A stretch of DNA of 53,833 bases from Pseudonocardia sp. (GCF_025465255.1 NZ_JAODNI010000014.1:1-53833), one strand, 5' to 3'. Positions 34,578-43,638 are shown, numbered from the stretch's first letter. Notes: generated from the sequence alone by a model not told the origin. Numbers and translations: made by a program.

Positions 34578-34877
34578 ATGACAGGCAGCACGGGGACGAG
34601 CGGGACGACGACGACCACGCCGGAGGCCTTCATCCCGGCCCAGCGCACGGCGCCGGAGCCCGCCGGCACGTCCGCCGGCCCCGCTTCGCAGCAGTGCACC
34701 GTCCCGGCCACCCCGGTGATCCCCGTCGCCGCGGGCGCGCCGTGCCGCTGCGGCCACGGATCCGAGGCCCACGAGCACTTCCGGGCGGGCACGGACTGCG
34801 CGCAGTGCGGCTGCGGCCGGTTCCGCAACGCCACGGGCCTCAAGGCGCGGATCGCCGCGCTGCTCGGCCGGCGCTGA
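34578..34877 (+). CDS. Small Cys/His-rich protein, putative zinc-binding
   Basis: This 99-residue protein has an N-terminal half (1-60) that is Thr/Gly/Pro/Ala-rich and probably unstructured. The C-terminal 40 residues contain CRCGHGSEAHEHFRAGTDCAQCGCGRF, shown here by its pattern: C-x-C-G-H near 64-68, two further His, then C-x2-C-x-C. This could bind one or two zinc ions. A similar CxCGH...H...DCxxCxC module recurs in actinobacterial small proteins, but I know of no assigned function. A strong Shine-Dalgarno (AGGAGGT) precedes the ATG. It ends 9 bases from the convergent LigD-like gene. Confidence 0.72.
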   Translation: MTGSTGTSGTTTTTPEAFIPAQRTAPEPAGTSAGPASQQCTVPATPVIPVAAGAPCRCGHGSEAHEHFRAGTDCAQCGCGRFRNATGLKARIAALLGRR

Positions 34878-34886
34878 CGGACCGGA

Positions 34887-35900
34887 TCAGGCCTTCCGCG
34901 CCCGGCTCGGCTGCACCCGCATCGGCTCGTCCGGCATCTTCGGGTACTCCGGCGGGTAGGGCAGCTCGCCCAGCCCGTCCTCTGTGTACCACTTCAGCGC
35001 CGTCTCGCAGCCGCCCACCGCGGCGTCCATCTCCGCGTGCGGGTCCCCGTGCTCGCGCAGCAGGTCCGGGACGGTGCGCAGGGTGAACTCCGCGGGATCG
35101 ACCTCGGTCAGGGCGTCCCAGGTCAGCGGCATCGAGACCGTCGCGCCCGGGAGCCCGCGGACCGACCAGGCGGACGCGATGGTGCGGTCCCGCGCGGCCT
35201 GGTTGTAGTCCAGGAAGACCCGCTCGCCGCGCTCCTCCTTCCACCAGTCCACCGTCGCCCTCTCCGGGATCCGCGCCGCGACCCGGCGGGCGATCGAGAT
35301 GACCGCGCGGCGGACCTCGATGAAGTCCCACTCGGGGCGGATCCTGCAGAACACGTGGATGCCGCGCCCGCCGGACGTCTTGGGCCAGCCGACGAGCCCC
35401 GCTTCCGCGAGCACCTCCTTCAGCGTGCCGGCGACGACCGCCGCGTCCGCGAAGTCCGTGCCGGGCTGGGGGTCCAGGTCGATCCGCAGCTCGTCCGGCC
35501 GGTCCGTGTCCGCGGCGCGGACGGGCCAGGGGTGGAAGTCCAGGGTGCCCAGATTGGCCGCCCAGGCGATCACCGCGGGCTCGGACGGCGCCACCGAGTC
35601 CGCCTTGCGGCCGCTCGGGAAGGTGACCTGCGCGGTCCTGACCCAGGACGGCGCGCCCTTCGGCACGCGCTTGGCGAAGAACGGCTCGCCCTCGACGCCG
35701 TCCGGGAACCGTTTCAGGTTCGTCGGCCGGTCCTTCAGCACGCGCAGCATCGGTTCCGCGACCGCAAGGTAGTACTCGACCACCTCCCGCTTGGTGATCC
35801 CGAGCTGCGGGAAGTAGACCTTGTCCGGGCTCGAGAGCCGCACGTCCCGCTCGCCCTCGGGTCCGGGGACCTTGAGCTGAATGACCGTCCTGGCCGCCAT
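34887..35900 (-). CDS. Stand-alone LigD-type DNA polymerase/primase domain
   Basis: This 337-residue protein is equivalent to the polymerase domain of bacterial LigD (archaeo-eukaryotic primase fold), which adds nucleotides during non-homologous end joining and lesion repair. Diagnostic pieces are KVYFPQLGITKREVVEYY near residues 27-44, the metal-binding pair in LRIDLDPQPG near 138-147, SGGRGIHVFCRI near 176-187, and VFLDYNQAARDRTIASAWSVRG near 228-249. No ligase or nuclease domain is attached, and no Ku gene is in the window. It resembles the separate PolD paralogues of mycobacteria (Rv3730c type). Confidence 0.88.
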   Translation of the reverse strand: MAARTVIQLKVPGPEGERDVRLSSPDKVYFPQLGITKREVVEYYLAVAEPMLRVLKDRPTNLKRFPDGVEGEPFFAKRVPKGAPSWVRTAQVTFPSGRKADSVAPSEPAVIAWAANLGTLDFHPWPVRAADTDRPDELRIDLDPQPGTDFADAAVVAGTLKEVLAEAGLVGWPKTSGGRGIHVFCRIRPEWDFIEVRRAVISIARRVAARIPERATVDWWKEERGERVFLDYNQAARDRTIASAWSVRGLPGATVSMPLTWDALTEVDPAEFTLRTVPDLLREHGDPHAEMDAAVGGCETALKWYTEDGLGELPYPPEYPKMPDEPMRVQPSRARKA

Positions 35901-35995
35901 GCGGGGGAACCTACCGCGCTCCCCCGACGATCCGGCCTGACCATCGCGGCCCCGGGCGGCGCTGCCCTCCCGATCCCGCCGCTACCCTGTACGGA

Positions 35996-36304
35996 ATGGC
36001 CCGCCGCAAGCGCAGCGACTCCCCGCCCCCGTGGGTGCGCCGTTTCGACGACGAGCTGATCGGCCTGGATCCGGACGACCCGGAGGCCCGCGCCTTCGCC
36101 CAGCACCTGGACCGGATGCAGCGCCAGCGACCGGGTTACACCGTCGAGGGCTACCTGGACGGGATGAAGGACTTCGCGGAGTCCGCCAACCGCGCCCAGG
36201 GCCTGCGCTGGTGGTTCGCCCTGCTGATGGTCCTGCTGCTGCTGCTCGGCGCGGTGTGGGCCGTCTGGCAGGCCCTGCTCTTCGTTCTCACCACCTGGCT
36301 GTAG
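35996..36304 (+). CDS. Small unknown protein with C-terminal membrane helix
   Basis: This 102-residue protein has a basic start (MARRKR) and an acidic, helical middle (LDPDDPEARAFAQHLDRMQRQ near residues 24-44). A single strong transmembrane helix near 68-92 is rich in Leu and Trp, with the C-terminus outside or buried. I do not recognise a family. The ATG at 35996 is preceded by no clear Shine-Dalgarno. It stands between the divergent LigD-like gene and msrB, on the same strand as msrB with a 62-base gap. Confidence 0.65.
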   Translation: MARRKRSDSPPPWVRRFDDELIGLDPDDPEARAFAQHLDRMQRQRPGYTVEGYLDGMKDFAESANRAQGLRWWFALLMVLLLLLGAVWAVWQALLFVLTTWL

Positions 36305-36366
36305 CCGGCGGTAGCGGGATCCCCCGGCCGTGGGCGCGGGCGCGACGGACGGGTTAGCGTGGACGC

Positions 36367-36816
36367 ATGGGATCGTTCGACCGAGGTCAGCAGACGACGT
36401 CCGCCACAGAGCCACCGGCGAAGGTCGGGAAGACCGACGCGGAGTGGCGCGAGCAGCTGACCCGCGAGGAGTACCAGGTGCTCCGCCAGGCCGGCACCGA
36501 GCGGCCGTTCGTCGGTGAGTACACGGACACCAAGACGGAGGGGGTCTACGAGTGCCGCGCGTGCGGCGCCGAGATCTTCCGCAGCGACACCAAGTTCGAG
36601 TCGCACTGCGGCTGGCCGTCGTTCTTCAGCCCGAGCGACTCGGACGCGGTGATCGAGCGCGTCGACACCTCGCTGGGGATGCGCCGGGTCGAGGTGGTGT
36701 GCGCGAACTGCCACAGCCACCTCGGCCACGTCTTCGAGGGTGAGGGCTATCCGACGCCCACGGACCTGCGCTACTGCATCAACTCGATCTCGATGAGGCT
36801 CGCACCGAAGGCGTGA
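36367..36816 (+). CDS. msrB: Peptide-methionine (R)-S-oxide reductase
   Basis: This 149-residue MsrB repairs oxidised methionine in proteins. Seen are TEKPFVGEY-like TERPFVGEYTDTKTEGVYECRACG near residues 43-66, the two zinc-binding CxxC motifs (CRAC and CANC), CGWPSFF near 82-88, and the C-terminal resolving/catalytic segment RYCINSISM near 136-144, whose Cys attacks the sulfoxide. Gene neighbours (hemQ and hemY just downstream) match the Mycobacterium order around Rv2674-Rv2677c. Its stop overlaps the next GTG. Confidence 0.94.
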   Translation: MGSFDRGQQTTSATEPPAKVGKTDAEWREQLTREEYQVLRQAGTERPFVGEYTDTKTEGVYECRACGAEIFRSDTKFESHCGWPSFFSPSDSDAVIERVDTSLGMRRVEVVCANCHSHLGHVFEGEGYPTPTDLRYCINSISMRLAPKA

Positions 36817-37355
36817 CCGCCGAGCGGACGGGCGCGCACGGCGTCTTCCGGGCGCCGATGCGCTCCCGTCTCGACGGTGTGCCGCCGGGCGTGACCCGCG
36901 GGTTGGCGGTCGGCGTCTGCGGGGTCGGCGGGGCGCTCACGCCGGCTCCGGACGACCTCGACGACGCCGTCGCGCGGGTCTCGGTCGGGTACGACGAGCG
37001 CACCGCCGCCCGGCTCCGCCGGTTCGCCGAGGTCCCGGACGGCGCGTTCGTCTGGACGCGCAGCGAGGGTGGCGTCCACCACCTGGGCCGGTTGACCGGG
37101 CCGTGGCGCTACGACGACTCCGCGGCCGCCGCGGCCCTCGACCTCGTGCACGTGCGGCCCTGCGTCTGGACCCCGGTCCCGCACGCGCTCGTACCCCCCG
37201 GTGTGCTGCGCACCTTCGGCCGCGGGGGCCACAACTTCCAGCGGACGCACGACGAGGGCCTGCCGGAGCAGACCCTCGCGGTGTGGGAGCGGCGGGACCC
37301 CGGCTACGGGAGCGTCGCCAGCAGGTCCCCGACCTCGACCCGCGGCCCGGTGTAG
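36813..37355 (+). CDS. Unknown protein downstream of msrB
   Basis: This is a 180-residue soluble protein without recognisable catalytic motif. Residues 40-160 look globular and well conserved in character ([56 protein letters not shown]). The start GTG overlaps the msrB stop (GTGA), so the pair is co-translated, and a role linked to oxidative damage is possible. The last 17 codons overlap the 3' end of hemQ on the opposite strand by 52 bases, and the low-complexity tail there suggests that its stop has drifted. Confidence 0.7.
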   Translation: MTAERTGAHGVFRAPMRSRLDGVPPGVTRGLAVGVCGVGGALTPAPDDLDDAVARVSVGYDERTAARLRRFAEVPDGAFVWTRSEGGVHHLGRLTGPWRYDDSAAAAALDLVHVRPCVWTPVPHALVPPGVLRTFGRGGHNFQRTHDEGLPEQTLAVWERRDPGYGSVASRSPTSTRGPV

Positions 37356-38008
37356 AACGGGACCTCCTCGCGGACGTGCCGGCGGGCCTCGGTCGCGCGC
37401 AGGTCTCGCATGAGATCGACGATCCGGTGCAGCTCGTCCGCCTCGAACGCCAGGATCCACTCGTAGTCGCCCAGGGCGAACGAGGGCACCGTGTTGGCCC
37501 GGACGTCCGGGAAGCCCCGGGCCGCCTTGCCGTGGTCCGCGAGCATGGTGCGGCGCTCGTCGTCCGGGAGCAGGTACCAGTCGAGCGAGCGGACGAACGG
37601 GTAGACGCAGACGTAGCGCTTCGGGTCCTCACCGGCCAGGAACGCCGGGATGTGGCTCTTGTTGAACTCCGCCGGGCGGTGCAGCGCGACCTGGCTCCAC
37701 ACCGGCACCGAGGCCCGGCCGAGGCTCGTGGTGCGGCGCAGGTCCGCGTAGGCGCCCTGCAGCGCCTCCAGGTTGTCCGCGTGCCACCAGATCATGTAGT
37801 CCGCGTCGGCCCGCACGCCCGCCAGGTCGTAGACGCCGCGCACGACGACGCCCTTGCCGGCCAGCGCCTCCACGAACTCCGCGGCCTGGGTGGCGGCCGC
37901 CGCGCGGTCGTCATCGAGGCGGCCGGGTTCGACCCGGAAGACGGACCACATGGTGTAGCGGATCGTCGCGTTGAGCTCGGTGTAGTCGAGGCGGGCCATG
38001 GCGTCCAT
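37304..38008 (-). CDS. hemQ: Coproheme decarboxylase (HemQ/ChdC)
   Basis: This 234-residue protein of the chlorite-dismutase fold catalyses the last step of the coproporphyrin-dependent haem pathway, oxidative decarboxylation of coproheme III to haem b. Conserved segments are [15 protein letters not shown] near residues 68-82, [18 protein letters not shown] near 130-147 (containing the catalytic Tyr region), [12 protein letters not shown] near 153-164 (proximal His), and [14 protein letters not shown] near 178-191. ATG codons at 38008 and 37999 are both possible. It is preceded by hemY on the same strand, so the pathway order is kept. Confidence 0.93.
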   Translation of the reverse strand: MDAMARLDYTELNATIRYTMWSVFRVEPGRLDDDRAAAATQAAEFVEALAGKGVVVRGVYDLAGVRADADYMIWWHADNLEALQGAYADLRRTTSLGRASVPVWSQVALHRPAEFNKSHIPAFLAGEDPKRYVCVYPFVRSLDWYLLPDDERRTMLADHGKAARGFPDVRANTVPSFALGDYEWILAFEADELHRIVDLMRDLRATEARRHVREEVPFYTGPRVEVGDLLATLP

Positions 38009-38070
38009 GTTGCCATCCACCTCGCCTCGCCCGCGACGTGCCCGGCCCCACTTCGCCCGGCCCCACTGCT

Positions 38071-39498
38071 CTACGGCGCCGTCACCTGCACGACGGCCGC
38101 GATCGTCTCGGCCGCGGCCCGCGCCGTCGCGACGCAGGCGGGTACCCCGACGCCGTGCAGCGCCGACCCCGCGACGGCCAGCCCGGGGACGGCCGCGACC
38201 GCCTGCTCGATCCGGCGGACCCGGTCCAGGTGCCCGACCGCGTACTGCGGCAGCCCCCCGCCCCACCGCTGCACGACCGCCTCGACCGGCGCCGCGGTGA
38301 TGCCGTGCAACGTTGCCAGGTCCACCCGCGCGCGGGCGACGAGCTCGTCGTCGTCGACCTGCAGGGTGGCGGCCTCGCCGAACCGGCCGGTCGAGACGCG
38401 GAGCCGGACCAGGCCGTCCGCGCCCAGGTGCGCCCACTTGTTCGAGGAGTGCGTGGCGGCCTTGATGCCCAGGGGCTCGTCCGCGGCGATCAGCACCCCG
38501 GACGTCGGGGGCAGCGCCGCCGCGTCGGCGGGCCGGTAGGCCAGCGCCACGACGACCGACGACGCCAGCTCCACCTCCCCCGCCGCCGCGGCGGCGGCGG
38601 GTACGGGGCCGGTGAGCAACTTCCGGACCGCCGGCGCGGGGACGGCGAGCACCACGGCGTCGACGTCCAGGGCCTCCGGTCGCGTGGTCGGCCCGAGGAC
38701 CAGCCGCCAGCCGGCCCCCCGGCGCTCCAGCGAGCGCACGGTGGTGCCGAACCGGACGGTGGCGGCGGAGGCGGACTCGAGGCCGTCGAGCAGGACCCGG
38801 TAGCCGCCGCGGATGCCGCCGAAGACCGGACCCGCAGACCCCGGCTCGGGCGCCGCCGAACCCCGGCCCGCGGGGGGCGAGGTGGCGGAGGTGGCGGCGG
38901 CGGTGAGGGAGGAAGCGCCCGCATCGAGGGCGGCGGCGAGGGCGGGGACGGTGGCCCGCAGGCCCAGGGCGTCGACCCGGCCCGCGTAGACGCCACCGAG
39001 CAGCGGGTCCGTCAGCCGTTCGGGGACCTCCGGGCCGAAGCGCTCGCGGAGCAGGCCGCCGAGGCTCACGTCCGTGCCGGGCTCCCAGACCAGGGGCCGG
39101 TCCGGCTCGGCGGCGACGGCGGCGAGACCGGCCGGGGACAGCACGTCGTCGAGGCGGGCCCGGGAGGTCGGGACGCCCATCATCGTCCCCGGCGGGAGCC
39201 CCACCGTGCGTCCGCCCGCGCGGATCGACGGGCTCGCCCCGGTGGGATGGACGATCCGGTCCGCCAGGCCCAGCTCTTCGAGCAGGGCGGGGACCTCGGG
39301 GCGGCGGGTGAGGAAGGCCTCGGCGCCGACGTCGAACGGCGTCCCGGCCAGCTCGACGGTGTGCAGGACGCCACCGGTGCGGTCCCGCTGTTCCAGGACG
39401 ACGATCTCGGCCTCCGGGCCGAGCAGGGTGCGCAGGCGGTGCGCGGCGGCGAGACCGGAGATCCCCCCGCCGACGACCGCGATCCGGGCTGCGCTCAC
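38071..39498 (-). CDS. hemY: Coproporphyrinogen/protoporphyrinogen III oxidase (HemY/CgoX)
   Basis: This 475-residue FAD flavoprotein has the dinucleotide motif [15 protein letters not shown] near residues 8-22, [15 protein letters not shown] near 55-69, the middle [17 protein letters not shown] near 165-181 and the C-terminal FAD-contacting [19 protein letters not shown] near 442-460. In Gram-positive bacteria that possess HemQ it oxidises coproporphyrinogen III. A long Ala/Ser/Pro-rich insert lies near 195-220. It sits between hemE (4-base gap) and hemQ (62-base gap), all on the minus strand. The ferrochelatase hemH is not in the window. Confidence 0.93.
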   Translation of the reverse strand: MSAARIAVVGGGISGLAAAHRLRTLLGPEAEIVVLEQRDRTGGVLHTVELAGTPFDVGAEAFLTRRPEVPALLEELGLADRIVHPTGASPSIRAGGRTVGLPPGTMMGVPTSRARLDDVLSPAGLAAVAAEPDRPLVWEPGTDVSLGGLLRERFGPEVPERLTDPLLGGVYAGRVDALGLRATVPALAAALDAGASSLTAAATSATSPPAGRGSAAPEPGSAGPVFGGIRGGYRVLLDGLESASAATVRFGTTVRSLERRGAGWRLVLGPTTRPEALDVDAVVLAVPAPAVRKLLTGPVPAAAAAAGEVELASSVVVALAYRPADAAALPPTSGVLIAADEPLGIKAATHSSNKWAHLGADGLVRLRVSTGRFGEAATLQVDDDELVARARVDLATLHGITAAPVEAVVQRWGGGLPQYAVGHLDRVRRIEQAVAAVPGLAVAGSALHGVGVPACVATARAAAETIAAVVQVTAP

Positions 39499-39502
39499 CG
39501 GG

Positions 39503-40603
39503 TCAGACGGGCTGCGCGTGGACGAGCTCGATCGTGCGCGTGATCACGTCCGGGTCCGTGTGCGGCAGCACGCCGTGCCCCAGGTTGAACACGTGCCCGG
39601 GGGTGCGGGCGCCCTCGGCGGCGATCCGCCGGACCTCGGCCTCGATCGAGGCGTGGTCCGCGAACAGCACGGCCGGGTCGAGATTGCCCTGCACCGGCAG
39701 GCCGCGGCCGACGCGGCGGGCAGCTACGTCCAGCGGGGTCCGCCAGTCCACGCCGAGGACGTCCGTGCCCGCGTCCGCCATCGCGGGCAGCAGCTCCCCC
39801 GTGCCGACGCCGAAGTGGATGCGCGGGACGCCCGCCCCGGCCAGGCGGCCCAGGACGACCGCGGAGTGCGGGAGGACGTAGGTGCGGTAGTCCCGCTCGG
39901 AGAGCGCGCCCGCCCAGGAGTCGAACAGCTGGACGGCGTCGACCCCGGCGGCGACCTGGAGCTCCAGGAACGTCGCGGTGATCCCGGACAGCTTGCTCAT
40001 CAGCGCGTGCCACACGTCCGGCGCGGTGCGCATGAGCGCCTTGGTGCGTTCGTGGTTCTTGCTGGGCCCGCCCTCGACCAGGTACGACGCGAGGGTGAAG
40101 GGCGCGCCCGCGAACCCGATGAGCGGCGTGTCGCCCAGCTCGCGCAGCAGCAGCCCGATCGCGTCCGTGACGGGGGCGACCTGCTCCGGCCGCAGGCGCG
40201 GGATGCGCTCGACGTCCGCCGCGGTCCGCACGGGCTCCGCGACGACGGGACCGGTCCCGGCCACGATGTCCACCCCGATCCCGGCGGCGTACAGCGGCAC
40301 CACGATGTCGCTGAACAGGATCGCGGCGTCCACCCCGTGCCGGCGCACCGGCTGCAGGGTGATCTCGCAGGTCAGCTCCGGGGTCATGCAGGACTGCAGC
40401 ATGCCCGTGCCCGCGCGCAGGGCCCGGTACTCGGGCAGCGACCGCCCGGCCTGGCGCATGAACCACACGGGCAGGTGCGTGGGCCGCTCACCGCGGGTGG
40501 CGGCGAGGAAGGCGGAGTCCGGCAGCGACCGGCGGGCCCCGGGGGTGACGGGGACGACGGAGGCGGCGGGGGCGGCCGTGAGGGTGGGATTCGCAGACGT
40601 CAT
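39503..40603 (-). CDS. hemE: Uroporphyrinogen decarboxylase
   Basis: This 366-residue enzyme converts uroporphyrinogen III to coproporphyrinogen III. Hallmarks are [19 protein letters not shown] near residues 44-62 (substrate-binding Arg), [20 protein letters not shown] near 96-115 (catalytic Asp), and [14 protein letters not shown] near 346-359. The ATG at 40603 is preferred to upstream codons because the N-terminus then has normal family length. A 95-base gap to the divergent DUF3000 gene should contain both promoters. It is the first gene of the hemE-hemY-hemQ operon. Confidence 0.95.
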   Translation of the reverse strand: MTSANPTLTAAPAASVVPVTPGARRSLPDSAFLAATRGERPTHLPVWFMRQAGRSLPEYRALRAGTGMLQSCMTPELTCEITLQPVRRHGVDAAILFSDIVVPLYAAGIGVDIVAGTGPVVAEPVRTAADVERIPRLRPEQVAPVTDAIGLLLRELGDTPLIGFAGAPFTLASYLVEGGPSKNHERTKALMRTAPDVWHALMSKLSGITATFLELQVAAGVDAVQLFDSWAGALSERDYRTYVLPHSAVVLGRLAGAGVPRIHFGVGTGELLPAMADAGTDVLGVDWRTPLDVAARRVGRGLPVQGNLDPAVLFADHASIEAEVRRIAAEGARTPGHVFNLGHGVLPHTDPDVITRTIELVHAQPV

Positions 40604-40698
40604 GACGTCAGGAGTGTCCCACAGGGTGGGCCACGTCCAGGGCCCGGCCCGGCGCGCCTGCGCCCTGGGTCCGGGCCCCAGACCTAGAGTTCCCGCTC

Positions 40699-41292
40699 GT
40701 GCCTGACGCGCCCGCCCCACCCGAGGTCTTCCGTCATGCGGTCGCGACGCTCTCCGCCGTCCGACCGCGCCCGGATCTCGTGCTCCGCCCGCTCGACGCG
40801 CCACCCCGGCTCGCCCCGTTCACGTGGGCGTTCAGTGTCGAGGCGGACATCGGCCACCGCGGCGACGGCACCGACGACCTCGACGAGCCGGACACCTCCG
40901 GGCGGCTGATCCTGCTGCACGACCCGGCCGGGCAGGACGCCTGGGAGGGCACCTTCCGGATCGTCTGCTTCGTCCAGGCACGGCTGGAACGCGAGCAGCT
41001 CGGCGACGAGATGCTGCCCGTCGTCGCGTGGTCGTGGCTGACCGAGGCCCTGGAGGAGGCCGGCGCGAAGCACGTCGCGCTCGGCGGGACCGTGACCCAG
41101 ACGTCGTCCGTCCGGTTCGGGGACATCGCCGGCCCGCGCCGCGATGATGACGTGGAGTTACGGGCCTCCTGGACGCCCACGGACGACGCGGGCGAGCTGA
41201 CCGCCCACGCCGACGCCTTCTGCGCCCTGGTCGCGACGGCTGCGGGACTACCCCCGGTCGGGGTGGCGACGCTTGCGAAGCGAAGCGTTTAA
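40699..41292 (+). CDS. DUF3000 family protein
   Basis: This 197-residue conserved actinobacterial protein of unknown function is the equivalent of Rv2680 by position (between hemE and RNase D). Features are [13 protein letters not shown] near residues 37-49, [27 protein letters not shown] near 67-93, and [15 protein letters not shown] near 109-123; no catalytic motif is known. The start is the GTG at 40699. Unlike in Mycobacterium, RNase D does not follow directly: a response regulator gene intervenes. Confidence 0.85.
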   Translation: MPDAPAPPEVFRHAVATLSAVRPRPDLVLRPLDAPPRLAPFTWAFSVEADIGHRGDGTDDLDEPDTSGRLILLHDPAGQDAWEGTFRIVCFVQARLEREQLGDEMLPVVAWSWLTEALEEAGAKHVALGGTVTQTSSVRFGDIAGPRRDDDVELRASWTPTDDAGELTAHADAFCALVATAAGLPPVGVATLAKRSV

Positions 41293-41548
41293 AGTGGACG
41301 ACGACTTCGGTGGAGAATTGGCTGGTCACAGCCCGTGCACAGCAAGTGGATCACCCATTCGGGTGCACCCTGACGTACAACGCTGTAACTTTCACCCGGA
41401 GAAGTTCGAACGGATACACGACGTTAGACCGCTTGGGGGGCTACAGTTCCTCCACGACACCTCCTCGGGCGGTCGGGCGCAACTCTCCGTCCCCCGAGGT
41501 CCCGGTGTTGGTCGGGGGGCAAACGACCGACTCCAGGGAGGTAGTGAC
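41293..41548. other. AT-rich leader of the response regulator gene, 256 bases
   Basis: The stretch between DUF3000 and the response regulator is clearly less GC-rich than all surrounding genes (TTTAAAG, GAGAATTGG, TGTAACTTTC, AAGTTCGAA). An in-frame open extension of the regulator crosses it but has no coding character. It ends with GGGAGGTAG ahead of the GTG at 41549. Its length and composition suggest a promoter region with operator sites or a structured 5' leader. I could not assign a known riboswitch or T-box from the sequence. Confidence 0.55.
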
Positions 41549-42265
41549 GTGGCCGTAGTAGGCCAAGGCACACCCTTGCGCGGCACCCCAGGTGCCGTGC
41601 TCACACCCGCGATGGTTCCCCATCCGCGGGAAGAGCTTTTCTCGGTGCTGGTGGTGGACGATCATCCACTACTGCGCGAGGCGATCGCGGCGCGTCTGCG
41701 CTCGATGGGGGCCGGCACCGTGTACGAAGCGGCCTCGGTCGCCGAGGCGCGTGCGCGCGCCCAGGCGAACGGACCGTGCGACCTGGCGATCCTCGACCTC
41801 GGCCTGCCGGACGGCAGCGGGCTCGACCTCGTCACGGAGCTGCGTCAGCTGGGCTGGACCCGGCTCGTCGTGCTCGCCTCGTCGGACGACCCGTACGCGG
41901 TCCGTTCGGCGTTCCAGGCGGGTGCGCAGGCCTACCTGCTCAAGTCTGCGTCCCCGGCGGTGGTGACCGACGGTGTGAAGCGGGTCCTGGACGGCGGCGT
42001 CTACGCCGACCCGACGGTGGCTCCGCTGCTCGCCACGGGCACCCGCGTGCCGGGTACCGACAACACCCCGCGCGAGCTCTCGGCGCGCGAGGTCGAGGTG
42101 CTCCAGCTGGTCGCGGACGGCCAGTCCAACAAGGAGATCGGCGAGGCCCTGAGCCTGTCGGCGCTCACCGTGAAGAGCCACCTCTCCCGGATCGGGCGCA
42201 AGCTCGGCACGGGTGACCGCGCTCAGATGGTGGCGCTGGCGATGAGAGCCGGGGTCATCCGCTGA
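41549..42265 (+). CDS. NarL/LuxR-family response regulator
   Basis: This 238-residue transcription factor has a receiver domain (residues about 32-145: VVDDHP acidic pair near 36-39, phospho-acceptor Asp83 in LAILDLGLPDGSG, Lys in YLLKSASP near 129-136) and a LuxR-type helix-turn-helix (about 165-228: ELSAREVEVLQLVADGQSNKEIG and LTVKSHLSRIGRKLG). The first 30 residues are an unusual unstructured extension. No cognate histidine kinase lies beside it; the kinase 1.4 kb away has its own OmpR-type partner. The GTG at 41549 is chosen for its GGGAGG Shine-Dalgarno. Confidence 0.88.
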   Translation: MAVVGQGTPLRGTPGAVLTPAMVPHPREELFSVLVVDDHPLLREAIAARLRSMGAGTVYEAASVAEARARAQANGPCDLAILDLGLPDGSGLDLVTELRQLGWTRLVVLASSDDPYAVRSAFQAGAQAYLLKSASPAVVTDGVKRVLDGGVYADPTVAPLLATGTRVPGTDNTPRELSAREVEVLQLVADGQSNKEIGEALSLSALTVKSHLSRIGRKLGTGDRAQMVALAMRAGVIR

Positions 42266-42324
42266 CGTCGCACGGCTCGGGGGGTGGGTCGGCCGCGCGT
42301 ATCGCGTCGGCGGACGATGTCGTC

Positions 42325-43557
42325 ATGCCCGCCACCGAGTCGGGGCCGCACGCACCGGCCCCCGTCCCGCTCCTCCGGCCCGCGGACGGCCTCCCTGACG
42401 TCGTCGCGGACCGGGCGGCACTGGACCGGACGGCGGAGTCCCTGGCCGCCGGTACGGGCCCTCTCGCCGTGGACGCGGAACGGGCGTCCGGCTTCCGCTA
42501 CTCGCAGCGTGCCTACCTCGTCCAGCTTCGCCGGGAGGGATCCGGGACGGCGCTGATCGACCCGACCCCGATGGGCGGGGACCTCTCGCCGCTCGCCCCC
42601 GCGCTGGACGGGCCGGAGTGGGTGCTGCACGCCGCGTCCCAGGATCTCCCCTGCCTGGCCGAGGCCGGGCTGCGGCCCGCGAGGCTCTTCGACACCGAGC
42701 TCGCGGGCCGGCTCGCCGGCGTCCCCCGGGTCGGGCTGGGGCCGCTGGTGGAGAATCTGCTCGGGCTCGCGCTCGAGAAGGGCCACGGCGCCGCGGACTG
42801 GTCCCGGCGCCCACTACCCGAGGACTGGCTCGTCTACGCCGCGCTGGACGTCGAGGTGCTCGTCGAGCTCCGCAACGTCCTCGCGGACCTGCTGGAGCGC
42901 CAGGGCAAGCTCGAGTGGGCGCTGGAGGAGTTCGAGGCCGTCCGCACCGCCGGGCCGCCCGCCCCGCGCGCCGAACCCTGGCGCCGCACGTCGGGCATCC
43001 ACAAGATCCGCAAGCCCCGGCCGCTCGCCCTGGTCAAGGGCCTGTGGGAGGCCCGGGACACACTCGCCGCGGAGCGGGACATCGCGCCCGGACGCGTGCT
43101 GCCGGACGCCGCGATCGTCGAGGCGGCCGTCGCCGCGCCGGAGAACCCGCACGCCCTCGCGGCGCTGCCGGTGTTCCGGGGCCGCGCCCAGCGCCGTCTC
43201 ACCTCGTACTGGTTCTCCGCGATCTCGGCGGCCTCCCGGCTGCCGAACGAGGAGCTCCCCCGCCCGTCGCCGCCGAACGACGGGCCACCGCCCGTCTCCC
43301 GCTGGGCGGACCGGGACCCGGACGCCGCAGCCCGGCTCTCCGCCGCCCGCGCCGCCCTCGCCGGGATCGGCGAGCGGTGGACGATTCCGGTGGAGAACCT
43401 GCTGCAGCCCGACCTGCTCCGCCGCCTCTGCTGGACCCCGCCGGAGGACGGTGAAGTCGACGCCTTCCTCGCCGCCGGAGGCGCCCGGAGCTGGCAGCGC
43501 ACCCTCCTCCGCGAGCCCCTCGAGCAGGCTCTGCAGTCCCGCGCGACCACCACCTGA
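42325..43557 (+). CDS. rnd: Ribonuclease D
   Basis: This 410-residue 3'-5' exoribonuclease of the DEDD superfamily trims tRNA and other RNAs. The exonuclease motifs are visible: Exo I LAVDAERASGFRYSQRAY (about residues 49-66, D-x-E), Exo II LHAASQDLPCLAEAG near 99-113, and Exo III DWLVYAALDVEVLVEL (YxxxD) near 169-184. An HRDC domain follows (about 230-310; ALVKGLWEARDTLAAERD). Homologue of Rv2681. It ends at a long inverted repeat shared with the convergent histidine kinase gene. Confidence 0.93.
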   Translation: MPATESGPHAPAPVPLLRPADGLPDVVADRAALDRTAESLAAGTGPLAVDAERASGFRYSQRAYLVQLRREGSGTALIDPTPMGGDLSPLAPALDGPEWVLHAASQDLPCLAEAGLRPARLFDTELAGRLAGVPRVGLGPLVENLLGLALEKGHGAADWSRRPLPEDWLVYAALDVEVLVELRNVLADLLERQGKLEWALEEFEAVRTAGPPAPRAEPWRRTSGIHKIRKPRPLALVKGLWEARDTLAAERDIAPGRVLPDAAIVEAAVAAPENPHALAALPVFRGRAQRRLTSYWFSAISAASRLPNEELPRPSPPNDGPPPVSRWADRDPDAAARLSAARAALAGIGERWTIPVENLLQPDLLRRLCWTPPEDGEVDAFLAAGGARSWQRTLLREPLEQALQSRATTT

Positions 43558-43560
43558 CAG

Positions 43561-43633
43561 CGCTCACGCCCACGTTCACGGTCCGCGCACCCGTTCCGGC
43601 ATGGGCGTCGGCACGCGAACCTGGGCGTGAGCG
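43561..43633. repeat. Long-arm inverted repeat between convergent genes
   Basis: CGCTCACGCCCACGTTC at 43561-43577 pairs with 43617-43633 at 16 of 17 positions, around a 39-base spacer that has some internal GC pairing. It lies between the stops of rnd and the histidine kinase gene (43557 and 43639), where it may end transcription in both directions. No T-runs are present. The arm contains the GGGCGTGAG/GAGCGCTG-type words also seen in the nested repeat at 24012-24159, so the two may belong to one repeat family (inference). Confidence 0.6.
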
Positions 43634-43638
43634 GGGTG

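Noticed and set aside
41273..41548. 92-codon N-terminal extension of the NarL-type regulator
   Set aside because: The region is AT-rich without codon bias, and a good Shine-Dalgarno sits before the GTG at 41549.
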